From Bacteroidota bacterium (GTDB lineage Bacteria; Bacteroidota; Bacteroidia; UKL13-3), in contig CANJUD010000009.1 in assembly GCA_947477885.1 (NCBI GenBank), forward strand, positions 83,921-147,920: DNA of 64,000 nt, read 5' to 3'. This document shows positions 8,267 through 17,031 of this stretch, one piece after another; the first letter of the stretch is position 1, and each line of letters starts with the position of its first letter. The notes under the pieces are model-generated. The model had not been told where the DNA came from, searched no databases, and was given only the letters and a program-made list of their open reading frames with translations. A program made the translations under genes and the position numbers.

Positions 8267-9559
8267 TTAAAACTTATAGTTTGTTTGAATACCCAATCCT
8301 AATCCTGACTGATACTTGGGTGCGATGAGAGCTTCAATACTATATAACTTAACAGAAAAATACCATTTCTGCTTCGTGTTTTTTTTAATATAATAGTTGT
8401 AGAATAAGTCTATATTAAAATCTCCATAGCCACCAAATCTAATTTGGGGACTCCACGTATGTTTCCTTTTCAAAGCATCTACCCCCAAGGTCAGTTGCGG
8501 TTTATAGGAGGCTTGCATCATATAATCTAATTTTACATATGCATTATTATATGCTTTTCCATTTGTATATATTTTGGAAATTTTCAAAACAAAAATTGCG
8601 GGAAGAATGGAATTATTTTTTAAATAGTTATAGTGTGAATTTAAAATAGTTTTTACGCTATCACTCAGGCGATCTGTATAGTTTTTACCAGTGATTGCGG
8701 TAATATTCCCTACATCCAAACCACTGAATCGGAGTGAGCTATCCCAGCTTAGGTTTTTATTATTTTTGTTCCAACTTATAAATCCCAAGTCTGTAACAAC
8801 TGCTTCAATCCATATAGGTATTTTGGCTTTGCGAATATTAAAATACTGTTGATATCTTAAATCAATAGATGCCCCATTTCCTCCAAATCCAAAAACTTTA
8901 TTTGTAGTTGAAGAGCGGTAATCTACATTCCATCTTGCATCTATATAATCTCCATTTTGTTGTGTAAATATTTGAGTATTGTTTAAATTTATATAGGTAT
9001 AATTATTCCCCGAAACATAGTTGATTGAAGTGGTTAGTATAGGCACATTTTGTCTGCGATTAAAATAACAAAATGAAACCCCTACTTTATGCCAACTTAT
9101 AGAACGAAACAATAAACTTGTATTATCCAAATTTTTTCCAGCATAAGGCGCATTACCTCTAGATGCAAGGCCCGCCAAATCTTTACCAATGCTTCCATCA
9201 AAATGTGAACGGAAACCATAATGTATGTCATTCAAAAAATAATCTTCCCGTTTATATACTATATCTGTAATAAAATCTTGCCCTAATATTGAAGTACTTT
9301 TCAGATTTCTATTTAATAAGTTTATATCCTCTTTGGTGAAATACTTCCCCATAAAATAATCATAAATTGATTTGTTGGCAATACCTCGTGAATCCAATAA
9401 ATACGTTGATTTCAAGGTTATTTCTTGAAAACAATCAATTCTCCTAATTTCTGAACTCGAATCTTTCTTTGGTGTATTTGAAACAACTTTTCCGCAAGTA
9501 TATCCTATACAAACCAAGTAAAAAAAAGCAAAAAGTATGATATTATAATTTCGTTTCAT
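8267..9559 (-). CDS. Predicted outer-membrane beta-barrel protein (DUF5723-like)
   Basis: A 430-residue exported protein with a signal peptide (NIILFAFFYLVCIGYTCG). Alternating hydrophobic/polar strands rich in Tyr, Asn and Lys run through the whole length. It ends with GLGIQTNYKF, an outer-membrane-barrel-like C-terminus ending in Phe. Segments such as GFGGNGASIDLRYQQYF and FGGYGDFNIDLFYNYYI resemble DUF5723 proteins. I chose the ATG at 9559 (MKRNYN) over 9568 because it places basic residues directly before the hydrophobic core. The start lies inside the 3' end of the upstream lipoprotein gene, so translation is likely coupled. Function is unknown. Confidence 0.7.
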   Translation of the reverse strand: MKRNYNIILFAFFYLVCIGYTCGKVVSNTPKKDSSSEIRRIDCFQEITLKSTYLLDSRGIANKSIYDYFMGKYFTKEDINLLNRNLKSTSILGQDFITDIVYKREDYFLNDIHYGFRSHFDGSIGKDLAGLASRGNAPYAGKNLDNTSLLFRSISWHKVGVSFCYFNRRQNVPILTTSINYVSGNNYTYINLNNTQIFTQQNGDYIDARWNVDYRSSTTNKVFGFGGNGASIDLRYQQYFNIRKAKIPIWIEAVVTDLGFISWNKNNKNLSWDSSLRFSGLDVGNITAITGKNYTDRLSDSVKTILNSHYNYLKNNSILPAIFVLKISKIYTNGKAYNNAYVKLDYMMQASYKPQLTLGVDALKRKHTWSPQIRFGGYGDFNIDLFYNYYIKKNTKQKWYFSVKLYSIEALIAPKYQSGLGLGIQTNYKF

Positions 9560-11645
9560 ATAATACATCTGCTGCTATTTTTACATCCATAAAATACGTG
9601 TCATAAAAAGTTCCATTCCCACTTTTTGTATTTACCCAAGCAATAATTACTATATAATATCCTTGTTTTAGTGCCGCCAATTCATCGGTATTTGCAAACT
9701 GTTGAAGTACTGATTTTACTGGATTGCAAAACGCAGGATTGGCATTGTTATGTATACCCGCCGTGATATAAGTTGAATTGGTAAAAAATGAATCGATGGC
9801 TTTTTTATCAGCACCCAAAACATATACTTTTATTTTTGCTTCCACCGGAAAAGCATTGTCTACAGTAATTCGCAACAGTGCTTCCTTTACTTGTCTGTCT
9901 TGATCCAAATGCGGGAAATTATATTTTATAGTATCAACCAATTGTAATCCTTGAGCTATAACTTGTACAGGCATTTGTACATTTAAATCAGCTTTTATAT
10001 AACTTGTACCGTAGAAAAAATCACCATAATTATATACATTTCCATTGGGATTAGTAATTGCTGTAGCTTTAACATGATAACCTGTGGGCATACTTTGTAT
10101 AATAGAAGTAATATTAGAATTTGACTCTGTAATATCAAACACACTTCTCACCGGGTTATTGGGGAAATACAATCCACGACCAATGGTAAATGGCTTGTTA
10201 AAATTACTTCCAGTAAGCTGTTGTGTTCCGCTACTGGTATAAAAATCGAGTTGATCAAAATTTATTTGTGCACTGGCTCCAATACTGTTTTCAACCGATA
10301 AAGAAGTTTTTAGTTGGCTTAACACAAATTTACCCGCAGCTACCTTTTTAAATATATTTAAATTGGGTTCATTTTTTTCTATTACAAATTTTTGTTGCCC
10401 AAAATACCCCTCCCCTTTTTTAATATTAAACTGTTTAAATTTGAGAACAAATTTAATATAATCTTTATCTGTAATAGTAACTGGAATACCTGTAGAATCA
10501 GCACTTGCAGAAACATGTATATTTAAGTAATTAGTCTTGGTTTTATCCGGACCTGTTAAATCGAGTTTGTAGCCACTCCAGTCGATATTTGAATTGGATT
10601 GTACTGCATTGGGGTAAGCACCTTTGCTAATGGTAAAAGGCAAATTATATAATGATGCATTTTTAGTAGTTTGCGGAAATACGAGTTGTAATTTTAAGTT
10701 TTCGGCAAAAGTACTATATGCAGAAAAGTCAATTATTGCGGTATCAAATTCTATACTTTTTAACTGGGCATCGTTAATTTTAAAATTGAAACCGTAATCA
10801 AAAGCTATTAACTCTCGTTTGGGAAAAACAGCTGTAATGCTTGATACTTTAAGGTTTCTGATACTAATTTTAAATATACTTGCATTGGCTGTATCAATTA
10901 AAACTTGTGTGCTTCCACTGCCTGGTGAGTATAAGTTTAATACCGTTCCCACCATCAAGCCTTCTACTTTTTTGCCTGCCAATGATATGCTGTGAACTAC
11001 ATTACCACCATTTGCAGTAATAAGTTTAAAAGTATCCTGTGCTACCAAACTATTATCCGATTTGTTCTTTAACTGAAATATAAAATCTTGCAAATCGACC
11101 GGGAAATTATTGGTTAAATTTATCTCCAATTGTCCATCTAAAATTTGTGCCTCTTTAAATAAAGAACCCAGATTAACATCGGTAGAATTGGCATTGGTAG
11201 TTGAGATAGCGGGTATAGCCAACATGCTGCCCTGATTAGCAATTACCGTAGCACCGCCCACGCCACCTTGCTCGCATATTTGACCCAATGACAATGAATG
11301 TATGATAGTATTGTCGCTCAAAGTCATGTCCTTTAGTGCCATGGTGGATGATATACCTGTATCAGGCAATTTGAGCAGTTCGTTTACCGTTTTATTATAT
11401 AATGTTTGATGGTATCTGATATCAATGGTGTGATCAGGATTCACAAAAGTAAATGAATCGGGCAACAGGCTATTAACCGTGAGATTGGCATGTGCCAAGG
11501 GTGCCAGCCATTCGCTATCATAGCTGGGGCTTTTGCTACGTCTGCATTGGGCAAAGCTAATACATATGATAACAGCCGCTAGCAGGTGCAGTATGGAGCA
11601 CTTGCTGTATTTATGAAACTTATATTTATAGTTTTTGACTCCCAA
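9543..11645 (-). CDS. Large exported lipoprotein of unknown function
   Basis: A 700-residue protein starting with TTG. The signal segment ILHLLAAVIICISFAQC ends in a lipobox with Cys34, so the mature protein is expected to be lipid-anchored. The remainder is beta-rich, with repeated sandwich-like units (LQDFIFQLKNKSDN, VDNAFPVEAKIKVYVLGADKKAI) that suggest several stacked beta domains; no catalytic motif is visible. It overlaps the outer-membrane barrel gene downstream, which implies a two-protein outer-membrane assembly (inference). A TATCTTTG promoter element lies 17 bases upstream of the start, supporting this TTG. Confidence 0.75.
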   Translation of the reverse strand: MGVKNYKYKFHKYSKCSILHLLAAVIICISFAQCRRSKSPSYDSEWLAPLAHANLTVNSLLPDSFTFVNPDHTIDIRYHQTLYNKTVNELLKLPDTGISSTMALKDMTLSDNTIIHSLSLGQICEQGGVGGATVIANQGSMLAIPAISTTNANSTDVNLGSLFKEAQILDGQLEINLTNNFPVDLQDFIFQLKNKSDNSLVAQDTFKLITANGGNVVHSISLAGKKVEGLMVGTVLNLYSPGSGSTQVLIDTANASIFKISIRNLKVSSITAVFPKRELIAFDYGFNFKINDAQLKSIEFDTAIIDFSAYSTFAENLKLQLVFPQTTKNASLYNLPFTISKGAYPNAVQSNSNIDWSGYKLDLTGPDKTKTNYLNIHVSASADSTGIPVTITDKDYIKFVLKFKQFNIKKGEGYFGQQKFVIEKNEPNLNIFKKVAAGKFVLSQLKTSLSVENSIGASAQINFDQLDFYTSSGTQQLTGSNFNKPFTIGRGLYFPNNPVRSVFDITESNSNITSIIQSMPTGYHVKATAITNPNGNVYNYGDFFYGTSYIKADLNVQMPVQVIAQGLQLVDTIKYNFPHLDQDRQVKEALLRITVDNAFPVEAKIKVYVLGADKKAIDSFFTNSTYITAGIHNNANPAFCNPVKSVLQQFANTDELAALKQGYYIVIIAWVNTKSGNGTFYDTYFMDVKIAADVLYETKL

Positions 11646-11662
11646 TTTTATGCGATAGTGTG

Positions 11663-11670
11663 CAAAGATA
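11663..11670 (-). promoter_or_regulatory. -7 element (TATCTTTG) for the lipoprotein/barrel pair
   Basis: The minus strand reads TATCTTTG, a full TAnnTTTG match, 17 bases upstream of the TTG start of the 700-residue lipoprotein. Confidence 0.5.
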
Positions 11671-11746
11671 CAGAAGGGTTTTTAAATTCACCCCACCCGC
11701 TTACCTCCGCAAAAGCTTATACTTCGCTCCTCGCAATGACGGAATC

Positions 11747-12718
11747 TTACCTATCCCGCCTAATCACCATCTCCACTAATATATTTATGTGCTTATAACT
11801 ATCATGGTTTTTATAAGACTCCATCAATAGCATAGCTTCATCAATTAATTTTTCCATTTTTGTTGCAGCATATTCAATACCGTTATAATGTTTTACATAA
11901 TCGAAAACTTTTTTTACGTGCTTTGTACTTTTATTATATTTTTTTACGGTGTTGATAATTTCTTGTTTTTCGGATGAAGTGCAATTGTTTAATGTATATA
12001 TCAATGGCAAGGTCATTTTGCGTTCTTTAATATCTATGCCACGGGGTTTGCCTATGTCGGCTTCACTATAGTCTAGTATATCATCCTTTATCTGAAATGC
12101 CATTCCTATTTTTTCGCCAAAGCTTATCATGTTTTTTATTTCTTCTTCGCTTGCACCCGCAGATGCTGCACCTACAGCACAACATGAGGCTATAAGCGAT
12201 GCAGTTTTTTTTCTTATAATATCATAATATATAGCTTCGGTAATATCCATGCGACGTGCTTTTTCTATTTGCAAAAGTTCACCCTCACTCATCTCACGCA
12301 CAGCATTGCTTACTATTTTAAGCAAGTCAAAATCATTATTGTCTACTGAAAGGAGTAATCCCTTGGCCAGTAAATAATCGCCCACCAGCACAGCAATTTT
12401 GTTTTTCCAAATCGCATTGATGCTAAACATCCCTCTGCGTTCATCGGAATCATCAACAACATCATCATGCACGAGTGTGGCAGTGTGAAGCAGTTCGACC
12501 AATGATGCACCACGATAAGTTGCCTCCGTAATTCCACCATGTAAATTGGCTGTAGCAAATACAAATAAAGGGCGTAACTGCTTGCCTTTTCGTTTTACAA
12601 TATAAGTCATCACCGTGTCAAGCAGCGGCACGCTTGATTTCATGGCGAGTCGGAACTTTTGCTCAAATTGCTTGAGCTCAGTTTCAAAATCTTTTTTTAT
12701 GATATCGAATGAAGACAA
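11747..12718 (-). CDS. All-trans polyprenyl diphosphate synthase
   Basis: A 323-residue trans-isoprenyl diphosphate synthase of the IspB/HepT class. It extends farnesyl diphosphate with isopentenyl diphosphate to make the side chain of the respiratory quinone. The first aspartate-rich motif is at 85-96 (DDVVDDSDERRG), the second is KDDILDYS near 225, and GKQLRP at 45-50 is the diphosphate-binding segment. Product length cannot be read, but a menaquinone role fits the menA gene elsewhere in the window. The start is TTG. No neighbour shares its pathway. Confidence 0.9.
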   Translation of the reverse strand: MSSFDIIKKDFETELKQFEQKFRLAMKSSVPLLDTVMTYIVKRKGKQLRPLFVFATANLHGGITEATYRGASLVELLHTATLVHDDVVDDSDERRGMFSINAIWKNKIAVLVGDYLLAKGLLLSVDNNDFDLLKIVSNAVREMSEGELLQIEKARRMDITEAIYYDIIRKKTASLIASCCAVGAASAGASEEEIKNMISFGEKIGMAFQIKDDILDYSEADIGKPRGIDIKERKMTLPLIYTLNNCTSSEKQEIINTVKKYNKSTKHVKKVFDYVKHYNGIEYAATKMEKLIDEAMLLMESYKNHDSYKHINILVEMVIRRDR

Positions 12719-12818
12719 TTGGTAAAGGTCGTATTATGTTGCTTAAGAGAATGCAATTATACTACAAACTAAAGGGCAAAGTGGTTTTGAAAAAAATAAA
12801 ATTTACCTCATACCCAAC

Positions 12819-12985
12819 TCGCTTCGCTTGTCACCCCTCTCCATGGAGGACATGGGTTTGTGAAGTATCATTTTTAACTTCTGAAATAAATCCTAAATTG
12901 ATATATTATTCTAAATATATAACGCTTCTCATCACCCCTATCCTCCCAGGAGAGGAGATGTTCTTCTAATAGAACGTGGGTGAGG
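12819..12985. repeat. CACCCCTCTCC/GGAGAGG-type dispersed palindromes
   Basis: This 250-base gap contains two relics of one palindromic family: a CACCCCTCTCC-ATGGAGGAC unit near 12832-12853, and a CACCCCTATCCTCCC-AGGAGAGGAG unit near 12935-12960 that ends with GTGGGTGAGG. Related units lie at 44912-44958 and, in frame, inside ileS at 39955. No gene is visible in the gap. Confidence 0.55.
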
Positions 12986-12987
12986 TG

Positions 12988-13188
12988 CTATCTGTCCTTC
13001 TTATTAATACTATCGTGCTTAATAATACTATCCCGCCCAACTGATTTGAGAATTTCGTAGCGGTTGCTATCGGCTTTTAAAACTTCCGTATCTGAGAGGT
13101 GTTGAGGTTTCATATACATTGATAGGACGCCAAGCAGTATAAAAATTCCAATAATTAAAGCAAAATATTGCCATTTAAGTTTTTCCAT
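12988..13188 (-). CDS. Small single-span membrane protein, last gene of the VTC/HlyD/TolC operon
   Basis: A 66-residue protein that I do not recognise. Residues 8-26 (FALIIGIFILLGVLSMYM) form one transmembrane helix. The tail is charged and ends RDSIIKHDSINKKDR. It starts 2 bases after the stop codon of the TolC-like gene, on the same strand, so it should be translated from the operon mRNA. Its position suggests an accessory subunit or stabiliser of that envelope complex, which is inference only. A short spurious ORF cannot be excluded, but the ATG, the helix and the spacing argue for a real gene. Confidence 0.6.
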   Translation of the reverse strand: MEKLKWQYFALIIGIFILLGVLSMYMKPQHLSDTEVLKADSNRYEILKSVGRDSIIKHDSINKKDR

Positions 13189-13190
13189 TT

Positions 13191-14471
13191 TTATTCAAAT
13201 TTTGTATGATAAGCATCCAATAATTTTGTATATAATATCATATCATAATGGTATTGCAATAAACTAGCTTCTGCTTTTTCAAGTCTCTCTTCGGCAGATT
13301 CAAGTTCGAAATAAGTGGTGTTTCCAAGGGCAAATGCTTTGCGTTCTAAATTAGTTTCCGACCTCAGATATTCTAATTGTTTGCTGATTATTAAGTATGC
13401 TTCATGAGTAAGTCTAAGTTGCTCTTTCAACTGATTTATTTTTGATCTAAGTTCAAAATCGAGCTGAGCTATTTTATAGCTATATCTTTTTTGCTCAATT
13501 TGCGATTGTGCTATTAATGACTGGGGTTGCATTTTATTGAACAAGGGGATATTTACATAAAACGCAACATACTTCGACAGGTTAGTATTGAACTGTGTGC
13601 TAAGCTCCATCTGCACCAAGCTTGAGCTGCGTGTAACCCAGCCAGCCATAATTCCCGCCGTAGGGTAGCGTGTCGACTTATATAAATTAATTCTCTGGGT
13701 TTCGAGCGATGCCATACTTTGATAAGTATGATATATCGGAAAATTACTTACTAAAAAATTATCTTCTTGAACGACAGAAGGATCGATTTTTTCTGGAGCT
13801 TTTATATTGATAGAATCTGTAGTATAGCAAATACCTTGAATTTGTTTATAATATAAATTTTGCTGATTTTTCATTTTGGCAATGTTCAATTTATATAATT
13901 CAACATACGATTCTATATGCGGAAGCTCCTTGGCGGCCAATATGCCACCATTTATCATCTTCTTAATTTCCTTTTCCTTATGTTGCCATTGTTCAGCTAC
14001 TTTATTTGCCTGTAAAACTTGTGCATCTGTTTGCCAATATTTATAGTATAATATAATAATTTGGGTTTTTAATTCAAATAAATTCTGACGGTATTGTTGA
14101 TGCGAAACTTGTTTCCCTATATCATACATTTGCCCAGTATAATAGTTTTTACCACCGTCAAAAAGTAACCAATCCGATTGTATATTAAATGAGTATACCT
14201 GGCTGCTGAAATTACTTAACACATTGGTTGCAGGGTCGATGAACAAACCCCAGTTATAGGTATTTCGCATGCCTGCCGATAACTGGGGTAAATAATTATA
14301 GTTGTTATATTTGGATGCCTGTTCATATTTCATACTATCAATAGCAGCATCTTTAATACTCATATTGTTTTTGAATGCGAGCAATACCAAATCGTCCAAG
14401 CTACTTGCTTGCTGGGCTTTTGCTTGGGAAATAAACAGCAGTATATATATACATATAATACTACTCCTCAT
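13191..14471 (-). CDS. TolC-family outer-membrane efflux protein
   Basis: About 426 residues with a signal peptide ending SQAKA-QQ. Then come two TolC-type halves made of strands and long helices (LFELKTQIIILYYKYWQTDAQVLQANKVAEQW; LRSKINQLKEQLRLTHEAYLIISKQLEYL). TolC proteins trimerise into an outer-membrane barrel with a periplasmic tunnel that docks to an HlyD-type adaptor. Such an adaptor is encoded three genes upstream. I took the ATG at 14471 (MRSS) because it overlaps the stop of the DUF4956 gene by 11 bases and gives a compact signal peptide; 14498 is the longer option. No inner-membrane ABC or RND pump is encoded beside it. Confidence 0.88.
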   Translation of the reverse strand: MRSSIICIYILLFISQAKAQQASSLDDLVLLAFKNNMSIKDAAIDSMKYEQASKYNNYNYLPQLSAGMRNTYNWGLFIDPATNVLSNFSSQVYSFNIQSDWLLFDGGKNYYTGQMYDIGKQVSHQQYRQNLFELKTQIIILYYKYWQTDAQVLQANKVAEQWQHKEKEIKKMINGGILAAKELPHIESYVELYKLNIAKMKNQQNLYYKQIQGICYTTDSINIKAPEKIDPSVVQEDNFLVSNFPIYHTYQSMASLETQRINLYKSTRYPTAGIMAGWVTRSSSLVQMELSTQFNTNLSKYVAFYVNIPLFNKMQPQSLIAQSQIEQKRYSYKIAQLDFELRSKINQLKEQLRLTHEAYLIISKQLEYLRSETNLERKAFALGNTTYFELESAEERLEKAEASLLQYHYDMILYTKLLDAYHTKFE

Positions 14472-15135
14472 CAAAGAATAAATTAACGTGTTGTACATTA
14501 TCCATCAATTTTAGTTCTTTTACCAATACTTGGCTGTTCTCTTCTTTCTTTAATTTAATATAATATGACAACTCCAAATATTGATTATTTTCTTCACCCA
14601 ATGCTTTTACATTAACCAAAGAATATTTTCTGCAAAATTTACCTATCACCAAGCTGGCATCGAAGCCATCATTGGTTTTAGCACTTACCACCATTTGCAA
14701 TAAGAAATCACGCTTACGGGGTGCTGACATGTTTACTTTTACTATAATATAAAATACCACACCTACTATTATAGTTCCCAATAATGCTACTTCATATATT
14801 CCCACGCCACTGGCAAGCCCGATTGCCAATGCAAAAAAGATAAACATAATATCCTGCGTATCCTTAACCGCCGTTCGGAAACGGATGATGGACATGGCTC
14901 CTACCAATCCAAATGCAGTAGCTAAGTTATTCCCGATTACCATAATAACTACCGAAGTAATCATAGTGAGCATAATTAACGAATTTACAAATGTGGTAGA
15001 ATAACTTAGTCCTTTATAAGTTTGTCGGTATACAACCGAAATCATAATTCCGCAAACAAGTGCTACCAATAAATGGAGCAATACCTCGCGGAAAGTTAAT
15101 TGGTATAAATATATATCTTGTAATTGCTCATTCAT
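14461..15135 (-). CDS. DUF4956 polytopic membrane protein
   Basis: About 224 residues. The N-terminal half carries four hydrophobic helices (LLHLLVALVCGIMISVVY; FVNSLIMLTMITSVVIMVIG; IMFIFFALAIGLASGVGIY; ALLGTIIVGVVFYIIV). The loop GAMSIIRFRTAVKDTQD is the conserved DUF4956 signature. The C-terminal 90 residues form a soluble ferredoxin-like domain. DUF4956 genes commonly neighbour VTC-domain polymerase genes, as here. In eukaryotic VTC complexes the membrane part is proposed to move polyphosphate across the membrane; DUF4956 may do likewise (inference). The ATG at 15135 overlaps the VTC gene's stop by 8 bases; 15147 is an alternative start. Confidence 0.85.
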   Translation of the reverse strand: MNEQLQDIYLYQLTFREVLLHLLVALVCGIMISVVYRQTYKGLSYSTTFVNSLIMLTMITSVVIMVIGNNLATAFGLVGAMSIIRFRTAVKDTQDIMFIFFALAIGLASGVGIYEVALLGTIIVGVVFYIIVKVNMSAPRKRDFLLQMVVSAKTNDGFDASLVIGKFCRKYSLVNVKALGEENNQYLELSYYIKLKKEENSQVLVKELKLMDNVQHVNLFFDEE

Positions 15136-15943
15136 TGTAGGTAGCAAATGTTAAAGGTTTATATAGCCCTATGCGACTATAACTAACGGGTGAAAAACGG
15201 TGAGAGGTATTAAGAAGATGGCTTTCAAGACCATCCGCATATTTGGAAATTGCTTTAAGGTTCAATTTAAATTCTTCTATAATACTTAATGCCCAACGTG
15301 GTATCTCATCATGGTATTTTATTTCTAATACAAAATACTCGGGCGACAAATATTTTGCTCCTTGTTCTCCAAATATTTTATTGAGTTGCGGATATATAGT
15401 AGTGCGTACATTTTTATCGAAAGTAATGCGTACACCTTTGTCGAACTTGCCCATATAGGCTTCACGTTCGTAGGTAACTAGGTTCAATGGCGACAATGAG
15501 TTCTTATAGAAATGATATAAAAACTTTTGTCCGTCGTACAAGTGCGTTTTATTATATAAATGTTTTTCTAAATTGCCCAATTGCAATACTTCATTCAATG
15601 ATGAATAAGGAATTTTTGCCCTGTGTTTCCCAATTCGCACGCCAACTTTTTTCTTAATTTCTAAAAAAGCAATACTATCTGATTGCTCAGTATCATATAC
15701 GCGTATTCTAAATTTATTACGCAATTCTACCCCTTCCTTTTTCTCTTCATAATACTTCATAAAAGGAGTATCATAATATACACTTCTCACGGTGTATTCA
15801 CTAATTCCAAATTCATTCAACCCCGTAAATATGTCAGGCTCAACAAAAGGTTTAAGTCTGGCCCGAAGTTCCTCCAATCTATTATTTGCCAAATAATATT
15901 TGCGTTCGTATCTATATTTTTCTATTTTGGTTGCCTCTATCAA
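15128..15943 (-). CDS. VTC-domain polyphosphate polymerase-like protein
   Basis: A 271-residue single-domain protein of the VTC (vacuolar transporter chaperone) fold. Yeast Vtc4 uses this tunnel fold to polymerise ATP gamma-phosphate into polyphosphate. The basic tunnel residues are readable: YERKYYL near 12-18, SVYYDT at 54-59, R75/K77/R79/R81 in LRNKFRIRVY, Glu95 and three lysines in FLEIKKK, the RITFDKNVRT strand, and VLEIKYH near 207. All strands and basic positions look intact, so activity is plausible. It sits between the HlyD and DUF4956 genes with 12-base spacing and 8-base overlap. Polyphosphate as product is inferred from the family; another anionic polymer is possible. Confidence 0.87.
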   Translation of the reverse strand: MIEATKIEKYRYERKYYLANNRLEELRARLKPFVEPDIFTGLNEFGISEYTVRSVYYDTPFMKYYEEKKEGVELRNKFRIRVYDTEQSDSIAFLEIKKKVGVRIGKHRAKIPYSSLNEVLQLGNLEKHLYNKTHLYDGQKFLYHFYKNSLSPLNLVTYEREAYMGKFDKGVRITFDKNVRTTIYPQLNKIFGEQGAKYLSPEYFVLEIKYHDEIPRWALSIIEEFKLNLKAISKYADGLESHLLNTSHRFSPVSYSRIGLYKPLTFATYNE

Positions 15944-15955
15944 TGTATTATTATA

Positions 15956-17029
15956 TTACTTATAAAATATATCGCCCAAAACTCTGTTCATATAATCCCA
16001 CAAACTTATCTCATCGCAAATTATGGTTGATTTTGCAAAAATACCCGGCTGTGGATGTGTTGATTTTTTGATAATTCTAAAGGTAGCATATATAGCTTGT
16101 TTCCCTCCTACCAATTGTATTACATTGTCCATGCGGGTTACTTTGGCTTGCAGCGTTTCATCACTATTAAATAATTTAAGCATCACTACTGCTCCTGTTT
16201 TAAGATAATTTACTTCGCGTAAGGGAATGGGTGCGATTGCAATATATTCGGCAGTGTCTAGCAAATCCATTAATACTTCTACCGCAGATACACCTCCTTT
16301 TTTTTGTTGAACCAACCCACCAAACGGTGCTTTAATAGCGAAGTTGTCCATCCGATGCTTCAACTCGTTAATTTGGTTTTCGATAGAATATATTTTTTGG
16401 CGGTTTAGCTCAAGCTCTTCTTGCTTATCACCGGTCATTAATTTTTGTAGTTGTGCTTCGGCTATTTGAATTCCGATTCGGGATAACTCCAATGCATCTT
16501 TGGAAACTTCTAATTGTTGGAAGGGCAATAAAGAATCGTGGTGAAGTTTAATATTACGTTCAACTACTTTTTTCTGTGTTATATATTTTTCTTTGGCCAA
16601 TCTCAAATTGGTTTTCGATTCTTCAATCACCTCTGGTTTTTGCCCTGTAGATATCACATTTAAAGAGGCTTTTTCAACCTCCAAAAGTCCTTGCAACCTT
16701 ACCAAGTCGCTCTGTAATATTTTAGAGTACAAATGCCCTAGCACCTCCCCTTTTTGTATGTACTCTTTTTGCATTACCGAGGGTTCCATATAAAAGTCGA
16801 AAACCTCGCCTGACAAGAATTCGCGGCCTGAATAATTTGTGATAATGTCCAGTTCGTTGTTTTTGGTAGCTGTAGCTATTCGCCCATCAATATTTCGGCT
16901 CACCATCCACTCGTTTACTGGAAAAACTTTGCCCGTAGCATATATTTTATAAGTGATTTTTATCGGCAGAAGAAACAAGCCGCAAACTGCTGCGATGAGT
17001 ATGATATAAATTATATATTTTTTGCTCAT
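15956..17029 (-). CDS. HlyD-family periplasmic adaptor (membrane fusion protein)
   Basis: A 357-residue adaptor. There is one N-terminal transmembrane helix (IIYIILIAAVCGLFLLPI, about 4-22), then the barrel-sandwich half (IYATGKVFPVNEWMVSRNIDGRIA). A long coiled coil spans about 105-235 (VRLQGLLEVEKASLNV, LQKLMTGDKQEELELNRQ). The returning lipoyl-like half contains APFGGLVQQKKGGVSAVEVL, and a beta-barrel domain follows. Adaptors bridge an inner-membrane transporter to TolC. Here the only membrane partner in the operon is the DUF4956 protein. It is the second gene of the operon, 2 bases after the beta-propeller lipoprotein gene. Confidence 0.87.
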   Translation of the reverse strand: MSKKYIIYIILIAAVCGLFLLPIKITYKIYATGKVFPVNEWMVSRNIDGRIATATKNNELDIITNYSGREFLSGEVFDFYMEPSVMQKEYIQKGEVLGHLYSKILQSDLVRLQGLLEVEKASLNVISTGQKPEVIEESKTNLRLAKEKYITQKKVVERNIKLHHDSLLPFQQLEVSKDALELSRIGIQIAEAQLQKLMTGDKQEELELNRQKIYSIENQINELKHRMDNFAIKAPFGGLVQQKKGGVSAVEVLMDLLDTAEYIAIAPIPLREVNYLKTGAVVMLKLFNSDETLQAKVTRMDNVIQLVGGKQAIYATFRIIKKSTHPQPGIFAKSTIICDEISLWDYMNRVLGDIFYK

Positions 17030-17031
17030 TA

